Assembly: GCF_000812465.1 (NCBI RefSeq)
Contig: NZ_JWMA01000055.1
Span: 1 to 64,000 of the forward strand
Length of the DNA stretch: 64,000 nucleotides
Direction: 5' to 3'
From: Cupriavidus sp. IDO
Lineage (GTDB): Bacteria > Pseudomonadota > Gammaproteobacteria > Burkholderiales > Burkholderiaceae
The notes beneath the pieces are model-generated. The model worked only from the letters and a program-made list of their open reading frames with translations, had not been told where the DNA came from and searched no databases. This document shows positions 1-9,400 of the stretch, piece by piece (position 1 is the first letter of the stretch; every line of letters begins with the position of its first letter). A program made the position numbers and the translations under genes.

Positions 1-61
1 ACGGCGCCGCAAAGTTAACATTGCGGCTCACGGTTTACAACTGCTTCTGCGGCTAACAATG

Positions 62-95
62 AAAAATGCCGTTCAGCGCTTAACTGAACGGCATT
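62..95 (-). terminator. Rho-independent terminator of aceB
   Basis: A perfect 12-bp inverted repeat (65-76 with 84-95, loop 77-83) is followed, reading on the minus strand, by a run of five T. It lies about 50 bp beyond the aceB stop codon. Confidence 0.8.
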
Positions 96-142
96 ACAGC
101 CAAAGCTGCGGTTTTTTCATCTTGCAAGAGCCCTACCCCCGC

Positions 143-1729
143 TCAAACTTCCTCATACAGCGGCAACGTCAGAAACTCAGCAAAATCCTCCGACGTAGAC
201 ATCTGCTCAAAAATCTCAGCAGCCCGGTCATACGTCTTGGTATCGCCACCAACCAGCGCCTTCACCTTAGCCAGCTCCTCCGGAATCAGCTTCCGCACCA
301 GCTCAGCCGTAACCTTGGTGCCATCTTCCAGCTTGCCCTTCGGCGAGCGAATCCACTGCCACACCTGCGAGCGCGAGATCTCAGCCGTAGCGGCATCTTC
401 CATCAGGTTGTGGATCGGCACGCAACCATTGCCGGCCAACCAGGCACCCAGGTAGTGGATGCCCACGTTGATGTTCATGCGCAGGCCGTGCTCGGTGATC
501 GGCGTTTCCGGCTTGAAGTCGAGCAGGTCGGCGCCCTTCACTTGCACGTCCGGGCGTTGCTTTTCGAACTGGTTGGGCTTGTCGCCCAGCACTGCCACGA
601 ATTCCTTCATGGCCGGCTCGACCAGGCCCGGGTGGGCAACCCAGCCGCCGTCGTAGCCGTCGGTGGCATCACGACGCTTGTCGCTGATGATGCCTTCCAT
701 GGCGATGGCGTTCTTCTCCGGATCGTTCTTGATCGGGATCAGGGCGCTCATGCCGCCCATGGCGGGGGCGCCGCGGTGATGGCAGGTCTTGAGCAGCAGC
801 AGCGCGTAGGCGCGCATGAACGGCGCGGTCATGGTGACCTTGGCGCGGTCGGCCAGGCAGAAGTCCTTGTCGTTCTTGAACTTCTTGATGCACGAGAAGA
901 TGTAGTCCCAGCGGCCGGCGTTCAGGCCAGCGCTGTGCTCGCGCAGTTCGTACAGGATTTCATCCATTTCGAACGCGGCGAGGATGGTCTCGATCAGCAC
1001 GGTGGCCTTGATGGTGCCTTGCGGCAGGCCGATTTCCTTCTGTGCCATCACGAAGATGTCGTTCCACAGGCGCGCTTCCAGATGGCTTTCCATCTTGGGC
1101 AGGTAGAAGAACGGGCCGTCGCCGCGGGCGATCTGTTCCTTGGCGTTGTGGATCAGGAACAGCGCGAAGTCGAAGATGCCGCCCGAGATGCGCTTGCCGT
1201 TGATGGTGACGTGCTTCTCATCCAGGTGCCAGCCGCGCGGACGCACTTGCAGCGTGGCGATCTTGTCGTTCAGCTTGTACTGCTTGCCCTTCGATTCCAG
1301 GGTCAGCGTGCGGCGCACGGCGGCCTTCAGGTTGACCTGGCCCTGCAGCTGGTTGTGCCAGTTGGGGGTGTTGGAATCTTCGAAGTCGGTCATGTAGCTG
1401 TCAGCGCCCGAGTTGAAGGCGTTGATGACCATCTTGGCTTCGACCGGGCCGGTGATTTCCACGCGGCGGCATTCCAGCGCCTTGGGGATCGGGGCTACCT
1501 TCCAGTCGCCTTCGCGGATGCTCTTGGTTTCCGGCAGGAAATCGGGGACTTCGCCGGCGTCCAGGCGTTTGGCGCGTGCGACGCGCGCGGCCAGCAGTTC
1601 CTGGCGGCGCGGTTCGAAGGCGCGGTGCAGCTTGTCTACCAGGGCCAGGGCTTCCGGCGTGAGGATATCTTCGTAGGCCGGCAGGATCTCGCCGGTAATC
1701 TTCATGCCCGCGGGCAGCGTGATAGCCAT
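143..1729 (-). CDS. aceB: Malate synthase A
   Basis: Condenses glyoxylate with acetyl-CoA to malate, the second step of the glyoxylate shunt, in the cytosol. The 528-residue length fits the short A isoform. The conserved core is visible: the block ATVLIETILAAFEMDEI around residue 245 and the C-terminal MEDAATAEISR segment that carries the catalytic Asp. I start at ATG 1729 because AGGAG lies 7 bp upstream and the family N-terminus begins there; a longer reading to 1789 adds 20 unlikely residues. Its partner aceA lies 8 kb away on the same strand, with unrelated genes between, so the two are not one operon. A strong terminator follows the stop. Confidence 0.96.
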   Translation of the reverse strand: MAITLPAGMKITGEILPAYEDILTPEALALVDKLHRAFEPRRQELLAARVARAKRLDAGEVPDFLPETKSIREGDWKVAPIPKALECRRVEITGPVEAKMVINAFNSGADSYMTDFEDSNTPNWHNQLQGQVNLKAAVRRTLTLESKGKQYKLNDKIATLQVRPRGWHLDEKHVTINGKRISGGIFDFALFLIHNAKEQIARGDGPFFYLPKMESHLEARLWNDIFVMAQKEIGLPQGTIKATVLIETILAAFEMDEILYELREHSAGLNAGRWDYIFSCIKKFKNDKDFCLADRAKVTMTAPFMRAYALLLLKTCHHRGAPAMGGMSALIPIKNDPEKNAIAMEGIISDKRRDATDGYDGGWVAHPGLVEPAMKEFVAVLGDKPNQFEKQRPDVQVKGADLLDFKPETPITEHGLRMNINVGIHYLGAWLAGNGCVPIHNLMEDAATAEISRSQVWQWIRSPKGKLEDGTKVTAELVRKLIPEELAKVKALVGGDTKTYDRAAEIFEQMSTSEDFAEFLTLPLYEEV

Positions 1730-1772
1730 CAGTCTTCTCCTGTTAATCGATAGGCTGGTTGGGTGTGCCCTA

Positions 1773-2474
1773 CTAGACCGCCACACCACGGGTGCGGACG
1801 AATTCGAGCAGGTCGTTCATGTCGTGCCCGGTGCCGGAGGGGGCTACGTCGAGCCGCTCCGCCGGATGGCCGGCACGATTGATCCAGAAAGTGGTGTAGC
1901 CATACCAGGTGGCGCCGCACGCATCCCAGCCATTGGACGAGACAAAGAGGATCTCTTCCACCGGGAGCTGGAACGCTGCAGGCCCGAGTGCGTAGGCAGC
2001 CGGGGCGGTCTTGTACTGTCGCACGGCGTCGACCGACAGCACGTGGTCGAACAGCCCGTGCATGCCGGCGCTCTTGACCGAGATGTCGAGCATCTCGGGG
2101 TTGCCGTTGGACAGGATGCCCAGCGGCAGGCCGGCACGGCGCAGTCGCTTGAGCGCGCCCAGGTTTTCGGGGAACGCGGACAGGCAGGCATATTCCTTGA
2201 GCAGCTGCGCCTCGGTGGCCTCGTCCAGCTCCAGTCGCAGGCGCTCGGCGGCGTAGCGCAAGGCATCCACCGTGAGCGCCCAGAACGGTTTGTAGTATGC
2301 GCCGTCCGGCGCGGCCAGGGTACGGATGCGGGTGTAGTCGATCTGCCGCTCGCGCCAGAGCAGGGCCAGCGCCTCGCCCTTGCCCGGAAACAGCTGCTCC
2401 GCGCGCGCCGTGACGGAATACACGTCGAACAGCGTGCCATAGGCATCGAACACGACTGCGCGGATCTTGGACAT
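1773..2474 (-). CDS. Haloacid dehalogenase, type II (HAD superfamily)
   Basis: A 233-residue L-2-haloacid dehalogenase-like hydrolase. The HAD motifs are all visible: the nucleophile Asp in VVFDAYGTLFD near residue 9, Ser in LSNGNPEMLD, Lys in QYKTAP, and the SSNGWDACGA block typical of type II 2-haloalkanoate dehalogenases. The family hydrolyses 2-haloacids to 2-hydroxyacids with inversion, but close homologues also act as phosphatases, so the substrate is open. The start is ATG 2474, which gives the standard MSKIRAVVFDAYG N-terminus; the 23 residues available upstream have no family support. It is transcribed away from a LysR regulator whose start lies 249 bp off, a typical regulator-target arrangement. 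It ends 43 bp before the aceB start. Confidence 0.88.
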   Translation of the reverse strand: MSKIRAVVFDAYGTLFDVYSVTARAEQLFPGKGEALALLWRERQIDYTRIRTLAAPDGAYYKPFWALTVDALRYAAERLRLELDEATEAQLLKEYACLSAFPENLGALKRLRRAGLPLGILSNGNPEMLDISVKSAGMHGLFDHVLSVDAVRQYKTAPAAYALGPAAFQLPVEEILFVSSNGWDACGATWYGYTTFWINRAGHPAERLDVAPSGTGHDMNDLLEFVRTRGVAV

Positions 2475-2723
2475 GGACTGGTTCGGAACCCTGAAAACGT
2501 GCCTGGCCCACGCATGCGTGGCCCTGTACACCATTGAATGCATCGCATTGTAGAAGTCCGCTGCAGTGCGGCAAAGTGGGGGCGGGTCACTTGATCTTTT
2601 ACTTTTAGACCACTAATCTTGCCTGACTCTTAGAACAATCCGCACCAAATCCTCCCCATTGCCGACCATCCCGACACGAATCCCGCGCCGGAGTGGCCGC
2701 GCAGGCATAACCGGCGAACATTT

Positions 2724-3674
2724 GTGGACCATTTCAAACAACTGGAGACCTTTGTATCCGTCGCCTCGCGCGGCAGCCTGTCCGCCGCGGCGGCGGCCGA
2801 GGGCGTGGCGCCCGCCATCATCGGGCGGCGCATCGACGCGCTGGAGGAGCGGCTGGGCGTGAAGCTGCTGGTGCGGACCACGCGCAAGATCAGCCTGACC
2901 TTCGAGGGATCGGCATTCCTGGAAGACTGCCAGCGCATCCTGAATGATCTGCACAACGCCGAGGCCAGTGTCTCGGCGGGTGGCGTGAAGGCCAGCGGCC
3001 ACCTGCGTGTAACGGCGCCGGCCGGCTATGGGCGCAAGCATGTGGCGCCGCTGGTGCCGCTGTTCATTGAGTCGCACCCGGATGTGTCGATTACGCTGGA
3101 TCTGTCGGATCGCGTGGTCGATCTGGTCAATGAAGGCTTCGACTGCGCCATTCGCCTGGGCGACCTGCCCGATTCGAGCCTGGTCTCGATCCGCCTGGCG
3201 GAGACGCGGCGTGTGGTGGTGGCGTCACCTGACTATCTCGCGCGCGCCGGCACGCCGAAGCAACCCGAGGATCTCCAGCGTCACAATTGCCTCGCCTTCG
3301 GCGCGAGCGCCAATGTGCAGCGTGGGTGGGTCTTCCAGCAGGATGGGAGCACAACCACCGTGAAGGTCGGCGGGACTATGGAATGCTCCGACGGCGCGGT
3401 GCTGCACGAGTGGTGCCTGCAGGGCAACGGGTTGGCCTGGCGTTCGTGGTGGGAGGTCGGCCAGGAGGTGGCCAGCGGGCGGCTGGTCACCGTGCTGGAC
3501 GACTTCCAGGCACCGCCGATCGGCATTCACGCAGTCTTTCCGCAGCGCAAGCACCTGCCGCTGCGCGTGCGGCTCTTTATTGACCATCTGAAGAACACTT
3601 ACGGCAATCCGGCCTACTGGCGGCGCGCCGAACAGGTCCCTTTGCATGCCGTAGCGGAGGCGATAGCGAGCTGA
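2724..3674 (+). CDS. LysR-family transcriptional regulator
   Basis: A 316-residue LysR-type regulator. The N-terminal winged helix-turn-helix covers about residues 4-62 (DHFKQLETFVSVASRGSLS through LLVRTTRK) and an effector-binding domain follows from about residue 90. It belongs to the large group resembling DsdC/AaeR-like regulators of unknown ligand. The start is GTG at 2724, chosen because it gives the canonical LysR N-terminus; no convincing ribosome binding site is visible. It is divergent from the haloacid dehalogenase gene, which is its most likely target by the usual LysR rule. The ligand cannot be told from sequence. Confidence 0.9.
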   Translation: MDHFKQLETFVSVASRGSLSAAAAAEGVAPAIIGRRIDALEERLGVKLLVRTTRKISLTFEGSAFLEDCQRILNDLHNAEASVSAGGVKASGHLRVTAPAGYGRKHVAPLVPLFIESHPDVSITLDLSDRVVDLVNEGFDCAIRLGDLPDSSLVSIRLAETRRVVVASPDYLARAGTPKQPEDLQRHNCLAFGASANVQRGWVFQQDGSTTTVKVGGTMECSDGAVLHEWCLQGNGLAWRSWWEVGQEVASGRLVTVLDDFQAPPIGIHAVFPQRKHLPLRVRLFIDHLKNTYGNPAYWRRAEQVPLHAVAEAIAS

Positions 3675-3723
3675 CGGCCCAAGGATGGGACAGGCGTCTG
3701 TCTGCTGAGGCACTTTGTTGCAA

Positions 3724-3764
3724 TTGATATTGCGCAATGCCCTACTCGGCACACTGACTACAAT
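3724..3764 (+). promoter_or_regulatory. FNR/Anr-type box with -10 element in front of the universal stress protein gene
   Basis: TTGATATTGCGCAA (3724-3737) matches 8 of 10 informative bases of the FNR consensus TTGAT-N4-ATCAA. A -10 element TACAAT lies at 3759-3764. This puts the box centre about 40.5 to 41.5 bp before the predicted start near 3771, the class II activation position. It overlaps a perfect inverted repeat, GCAAT-tgat-ATTGC (3720-3733). Confidence 0.45.
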
Positions 3765-3837
3765 GAATTGCAGACAGGCACATTCCGGCCATGCTTCCGG
3801 GCCTGCCCCATCCCCCCTCGCCAGAAAGGAGCCCCGC

Positions 3838-4272
3838 ATGTTCCAACACATACTGCTACCGACCGACGGATCGGAACTGTCCAGGAAGGCCATCAATGGC
3901 GGCCTTGAACTGGCCAAGACCATTGGCGCGCGTGTCACGGCCTACGTCTGCCTGGAGGAGTATCCATATACCCCGTTCAGCGAGATCGTGGTGGAAGCGC
4001 CCCAGGCCTTCAAGGACCGCATCGAGAACCAGGCCAAGCTGTACCTGAAGGAAGTGGAGAATCTCGCCATCGCGGCGGGCGTGACCTTCGATGCCGATAT
4101 GTCGACCTTCGCGGTGCCCTATCTCGGCATCATCGACGCCGCGGAGCGCCACGGCTGCGACGTGATCTTCATGGCGTCGCACGGACGGCGCGGGCTGTCG
4201 GGCCTGCTGCTCGGCTCCGAGACCCAGAAGGTGCTGACGCATACCGACATCCCGGTGATCGTCTATCGCTGA
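3838..4272 (+). CDS. Universal stress protein (UspA family)
   Basis: A 144-residue single-domain Usp. The N-terminus MFQHILLPTDGSELS is typical, and the ATP-binding signature G-2X-G-9X-G(S/T) is visible near the C-terminus as GRRGLSGLLLGSETQ, so this is probably an ATP-binding UspFG-type protein. The start is ATG 3838, with AGGAG 7 bp upstream; a longer open frame begins at 3715 but has no ribosome binding site and poor composition. The promoter carries an FNR-like box, so oxygen limitation may induce it, as is common for Usp genes in related bacteria. A strong terminator follows, so it is monocistronic. Confidence 0.93.
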   Translation: MFQHILLPTDGSELSRKAINGGLELAKTIGARVTAYVCLEEYPYTPFSEIVVEAPQAFKDRIENQAKLYLKEVENLAIAAGVTFDADMSTFAVPYLGIIDAAERHGCDVIFMASHGRRGLSGLLLGSETQKVLTHTDIPVIVYR

Positions 4273-4297
4273 ATGTAGTCCAGCCTCTCAAAGCGAA

Positions 4298-4334
4298 AAT
4301 GCCCGCACCGGGCTAACCGGTGTGGGCATTTTTT
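4298..4334 (+). terminator. Rho-independent terminator of the universal stress protein gene
   Basis: A 14-bp stem (4298-4311 with 4317-4330, two G-T pairs) and a five-base loop are followed by a T run. It starts 26 bp after the stop codon. Confidence 0.85.
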
Positions 4335-4468
4335 CATCCGGAAGAAGGCTTACTCGCCCTTGCGGATGCGGTCTTCCATGTACCTGGGGCGGTCAGGACA
4401 TGAGTTGGCACTGGCTCATTACAGGCGGCCAGCGCCAACTATCACAGGCTTCGGCTACAGGTGCTTGC

Positions 4469-6121
4469 TCACATGGTGCCAGGCTTGTTCACCGAAAAGC
4501 TCACGCTATACGTGCTGGGCGTGACAAACGGGGACCCGTTCCATGCCAGCGTCAACCCGCCCAAGGGCAGTTGCCACGTCTCCTTGCAAGAAGTGGCGAC
4601 GCCGGACGTATTCGTGCAGACCTTGGTACCAGGACGGTAGCGCAGGCCATTGAACGGATTGTTGTAGCTGATCTGGTCCGTATGGTTATCCGCAAAGGTG
4701 CGGGTGACGGTCGAACCGTTCACGGCAGTGATGGTATGGCTGTCTTCCGAGACCGGTCTCAGGCCGGTGCTGCTCACCGTGCTTTGCCAGAAGGCGCTGG
4801 TGGTGCTGACCGCAGGCACGGACAGCGTCGTCTGCGGAGCAAACACGCCCACGCCTCCGACCATCGTGGCGATCCAGACAATGTTTCCTTGCGCGTTCTG
4901 GAATCCATAGGCATGGAAGTCCACGGTGCCTGCCGAGGCGCCATCGTCAACCCAATCGGCGCCACCGTCCGACGTGGCGACCAGATGCCCATAGGGCGAT
5001 TTGGTATCCACCGCGCAAGGGAAGCCGACCGAGCAGTTCGTGGCTGCCGTGGTGACGCCCTTCGAATAATTGTGGGTGCCATACTCGCCTTGGGCTGACC
5101 CGCTCAAGGCCGCATAGTTATAGGCCCCGTTGACCACGCTCGGGTCCATGGTCTGCCTGGGCATCGAAATCGAGAGCGTGCCCGTGCTGCCGCTTCCGTT
5201 GGTCCAGACCGCCAGCCCCGACCTGGCCACGAGCACGCGCGTCGAGCCCGTATCGTTCAACGAGAAATCGCAGGCCGTCGCGCCTTGGGTGAGCTGATAG
5301 CTAGACGCGCCCATGGCGACGGTCAGCGTGGTCGCGTCGATGGTCACCACTTGCGCAGACCCATCGGAGAACTTGATCAGCCGGTGATCGCCGCTCTTGA
5401 GCGCCGGACAGGCTGAATTCGCCGGAGCGAGGACGGTGCCGATGGTCGAGGTTGCGGCGGTGGTGCTGCCGGTAGTGCTGGCCACCGCCGTGCTCAGGTC
5501 GGTCAGGGTGACGCCGGCGCTGGTCAGCGTCGATTGCAGCTTGTCCAGCACCCCGTCGTAGCCCTGGCCACTACCCGCGCTGATCGTGCCGCTGATGAAG
5601 TCGCCGACGCTCGAAGCATCGAAACCTGCGCTCTGGAGCACTTTGGTCAGGGTGGATTGGGCGGTGCTGACGTCGGCGGCACTCACGGTCGTGGTCGGAC
5701 CGAATGCCGCCACGTACTGCGCCGGATCCTGCCTGGCCACCTGGGCGACCAGCAGCTCGGTGAGCGGCGTGATCTGCACGGTCGCGTTGCTGCTGCTCGA
5801 CCCGGCGCCCGGAAGCACGGAATGCAGGACGGTCTTGCCGTCGCTGCCCGTAGCGGTCAGCACGCAAGGCAAGCTGACGCCATTGACCGGGATCGAATAG
5901 CTACCATCCGCAGCGCTGGTTGCCGCTCCCGAACCAGATGCGCAGGCCAGATTGACCGCGGCGCCAGACAAAGGCAAACCGGTGGCGACCACCCCGCTGA
6001 CGGTCTGCGACGCCGGCTTTTGGGTGGACGTTCCGTCCGACGTGGGCGCGGAATCCCCGCCCCCGCCGCAGGCCGACAAGGCAAATGCGCTAACGGTTAA
6101 GGCAATCCATGACAGTTTCAT
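4469..6121 (-). CDS. Putative outer-membrane lipoprotein of unknown function
   Basis: 550 residues. A lipoprotein signal peptide ends in the lipobox LSAC at residues 15-18, followed by a Gly-rich linker (GGGGDSAPT). Residues about 40-100 resemble a carboxypeptidase-regulatory-like beta-sandwich (repeated GxxLSGAxVNL / GSYSIPV pattern). The rest is rich in Thr, Ser, Gly and Val and looks like an extracellular beta-rich protein. I do not recognise a catalytic domain. The ATG at 6121 follows AGGGGGAAAA. It is divergent from the STAND-BTAD regulator, and its upstream region carries SARP-type direct repeats, so it is probably that regulator's target. Its stop lies 130 bp from the convergent Usp terminator. 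Confidence 0.8.
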   Translation of the reverse strand: MKLSWIALTVSAFALSACGGGGDSAPTSDGTSTQKPASQTVSGVVATGLPLSGAAVNLACASGSGAATSAADGSYSIPVNGVSLPCVLTATGSDGKTVLHSVLPGAGSSSSNATVQITPLTELLVAQVARQDPAQYVAAFGPTTTVSAADVSTAQSTLTKVLQSAGFDASSVGDFISGTISAGSGQGYDGVLDKLQSTLTSAGVTLTDLSTAVASTTGSTTAATSTIGTVLAPANSACPALKSGDHRLIKFSDGSAQVVTIDATTLTVAMGASSYQLTQGATACDFSLNDTGSTRVLVARSGLAVWTNGSGSTGTLSISMPRQTMDPSVVNGAYNYAALSGSAQGEYGTHNYSKGVTTAATNCSVGFPCAVDTKSPYGHLVATSDGGADWVDDGASAGTVDFHAYGFQNAQGNIVWIATMVGGVGVFAPQTTLSVPAVSTTSAFWQSTVSSTGLRPVSEDSHTITAVNGSTVTRTFADNHTDQISYNNPFNGLRYRPGTKVCTNTSGVATSCKETWQLPLGGLTLAWNGSPFVTPSTYSVSFSVNKPGTM

Positions 6122-6192
6122 TGTGTTTTCCCCCTGATGTTGGCTCTGGCGGCTTAGTCATCGACCCACAGTCGATAACGCCGCGTGTGGGG

Positions 6193-6225
6193 ATTAGGCC
6201 ATGCGTGCACTTACCGATCACTTAC
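6193..6225 (-). promoter_or_regulatory. Candidate SARP/BTAD-type operator and -10 element for the lipoprotein gene
   Basis: CACTTAC occurs twice, at 6208-6214 and 6219-6225, with an exact 11-bp period. Read toward the lipoprotein on the minus strand it is GTAAGTG-ATCG-GTAAGTG, followed after 9 bp by a -10-like CCTAAT (6193-6198). SARP regulators are known to bind heptamer direct repeats at 11-bp spacing about 8 bp upstream of the -10. The adjacent divergent gene encodes a protein with that DNA-binding module. Confidence 0.5.
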
Positions 6226-6314
6226 ACATAACACCAGGCGAAAAATGGGCGATGGCAACTGCCTGCCTTGGCTCACATATTTTCGGCGGATCCTGAGCGG
6301 AGACTGGGCGGTCA

Positions 6315-6334
6315 ACCCCCTCCTTAGAGGGGGT
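6315..6334 (+). other. Perfect hairpin in the leader of the STAND-BTAD regulator
   Basis: ACCCCCTC-ctta-GAGGGGGT forms an 8-bp stem with a 4-base loop. Its 3' arm is a Shine-Dalgarno-like GAGGGGG 12 bp before an in-frame ATG at 6346. No T run follows, so it is not an ordinary terminator. The rest of the 6122-6468 gap holds the SARP-like repeats, an inverted repeat ATCGAC-ccaca-GTCGAT (6160-6176) and no other gene I can support. Confidence 0.4.
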
Positions 6335-6468
6335 CGTTTGCGTGAATGGCTGAGCGGGCGCGGAACGGCGAGAATGGCTGGCCCTTTGCCGCCGACTGGA
6401 AGGACGTTGAGCTGGCAGTCCCCGCGAGTACAGGGACATGGCGCGCTTGTTGCAAACGTTTTTCGCCG

Positions 6469-9400
6469 ATGACTTCGACCTCCGCCTCCATTTATTCCAA
6501 GATCAGCCGCCCGCAATCGGGCAGCATCGTGCCCCGCCCCCGGCTGCTGGAGCATCTGCAACAGGTCTATAGGAAAAGCCCCGTGGTCTGGGTCAGCAGC
6601 CTCGCGGGTTCTGGCAAGACCAAACTGGCGGCCAGCTACCTCGACGCGAGTGCGCTGCCTGCAATCTGGTATGAGGTGGACAGCGGTGATAGCGACCCAG
6701 CCAGCTTTTTCCACTACCTCAGCCTGGCCTGTACTGCGCATTCCCTGACCGCATCGCTGCCGCAATTCAAGCCGGATCATTTGTTTGATCTGGCAACGTT
6801 CGCCAGCCGATACTTCCGCGCGCTGTTCTCGGGCTTTTCCGGACCCGCGCTGTTGGTGATCGACAACTATCATGCCGCGGAGGCCGAATCCAGCTTCAAT
6901 CTCATTCTGCGCGAGGCCTTGTGCTCGGTACCTGACCATATCCAGGTGCTGGTTCTTAGCCGCTCCGTGCCACCACCCGAATTGGCGCGACTGCAGGCCA
7001 ATCAACGGCTTGCCCTGCTGGATTGGCAGCAACTCAGGCTGACCGAGGAAGAAACGGGCGCGATCCTGGCTCGCCACACAGCCGCGCTGGCACAACCCCG
7101 GGATGCGTCCCATGACCACCGCCTGCAGACACAGTCAGACCTTGCCCGAAAGCTTCATGCACGCAGTGAGGGCTGGGTGGCCGCCGTGGTGCTGCTGCTG
7201 GACCAGATTGGCCGGCTAGGCAGCGACGACCTCGACCGGTTGGACTCGCGCAAGGTGCTGTTTCCGTATTTCGCCCAGGAAATGTTCGCTGCTGCTTCGC
7301 CCGATCTGCGTCATTTCCTTCTGTGCACCGCCATCCTGCCCCACTTCGATCTGGCGGACGCCCGGCAAATCAGCGGAGACCCGGAAGCCGGGCGCTTCGT
7401 TGATCTGACCTACCGCCAGCAATACTTCGTCGATCAGTTCGGCGCGGGAGCCAATGCTTCCTACCAGTATCACGCGCTGTTCCGTGAATTCCTGCTTACG
7501 CAGCTAGCGGACGCTTTCTCGGTCGAGGAGCGCCACAAGCTTGTCATCAAGGCGTCCGCCATGCTGGAGGCTCGGGGAGAGATTACCGGGGCGGGCGAGC
7601 TGCTGGCCGGCACCGGACTGCAACAGCAGTTGGCGACGCTGGCGCTGCGGTGCGCCCCGGAGCTGATGCAGCAAGGCCGCTATCGCACGCTGAGCGACTT
7701 GCTGGTGCCGCTACCCTCAACCATGCTCACCGGCGACCCCTGGCTACTGTTCTGGGCGGGGTCTTGCCGCATCGCGCTCGATCCGGCCGGAGCCCGTCAG
7801 TACTTCGACCCGGCGCTGGCCTTGTTTGAGAGCCAAAGCGATGCGGTGGGTTGCTTTTTGGCATGGTCCAGCATTGTCGACTGCATCTATTTCGAATCTC
7901 GGGACTATCGGCCGCTTGGCCACTGGCTCGAAGTTCTCGACACGCTATGCGCCCGCTATCCCGTCTTCCCCGAAGCACAGATCGAGGCACGGGTGCTGGC
8001 GAGCGTGCTGGCCGCTCTGGCCTTTTACGCCATGGACCACCCCGATCGTACGGTTTGGACGGATCAGGCATTGGCTTTTATTGGCACGGTGGATGTGCAA
8101 ACGCAGGCGTCGCTTGGCTTCATGCTGACGGTCTACCATCTGTGGACAGGCGACCTTGAGCGTGCCCGCGTGGTACTCCAGCTGATGCGGGCTGCCGTCG
8201 CGGCACCTGAGACCAGCGACTTGCTGCGCACGACCATTCTGACCACCGAGGCCATGGGCTACTGGTTCTTCGGTGATAACGACGCCTGTATTGCCGTGGT
8301 GGAGCAGACCGAGGCACTGATGCATGCCAGCGGTATCTACCTGTGGAAGCACGCTTTGCTGAATCATGGGCTAGCCGCAGCGATCTCCGCCGGAGACTAC
8401 TCCGTGGCGGAATCCTTCCGCGCTAAGCTGACACAGGACATCCACACCGGTCGTCCGCTCGACCAGGCAATGCATCACTTCGAATGTGGATGGCTGGCGT
8501 TGCAGCGAGGCCAGCTGCGCGAAGCCGAGCTCAAGATCGAATTTGGCCTGAATGGCTTCCGCGCACTCAATTTCCGCTATGGCGTTGCGTTTAGCTTGTC
8601 CACTTGCGCCTACGTCAACCACTTGCTCGGTCATGGCGCACAGGCGGACACGCTCGCCGCTCACGCGGAAGCGCTCGCGCGCCAGATCGACAGCCACGTG
8701 GCGCTCTACCAGGCCCTGATGGTACGCGCGGCGATTGCCCTTGAGCGCGGCTTATCGACCAGCCCATGGCTGGCCGAGGCGCTAGCCCTTGGCAAGCGCT
8801 TTGGGATCATGAATTTTCCGGGATGGCATGCAGGCATGATGGCCCGCCTGGCTGCACATGCCTTGGCGACGGGCGTTGAAGCGGACTACGCGACGGCCTT
8901 GGTGCGCAAGCGCGATCTGCAGGCGCCGGCCGCTCGACTGAAGAACTGGCCGTGGGAGATTGACATCCGCGTCCTGGGAGCCTTTAGCGTTTACCGGTCT
9001 GGCAATCCATTGGCGCAGAGCGGCAAAGGCAACCGGCGCACGCTGGACACGCTCAAGGCGATCATCGCGTACGGCGCACGAGAAGTCGCCATCGATCATC
9101 TGGCAGCAGCGTTGTGGCCAGACGCGGATGGCGACAGCGCCAAGGGCGCGTTCGACGTGGCCATCCACCGGCTGCGCAAATTGCTCGGCAATGCCGACGC
9201 TATCCAGGTTGCCAATGGCAAGGTCAGCCTCAATACGAGCTTGTGTGGACTCGATCTATGGACCTTTCAAGCCGATTGCCAAGCCGTGCTCGAACTGGCG
9301 ACGATGCCCGAGCCTGATGCCGACACGCTTCTGGCGGCAGCCCTGGAGATGCTGATGGCCTACAAAGGGGATTTTCTTGCCGGCGAAGCCGAGCAGCCCT

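Noticed and set aside
1729-2574. Alternative frame over the haloacid dehalogenase gene
   Set aside because: The HAD motifs are in the other frame; this one gives an Arg-rich shadow protein.
4336-4468. A 3' gene remnant reading ...YMEDRIRKGE-stop on the minus strand (stop at 4350)
   Set aside because: Only about 22 codons are open and I cannot recognise a family; chance is enough to explain it.
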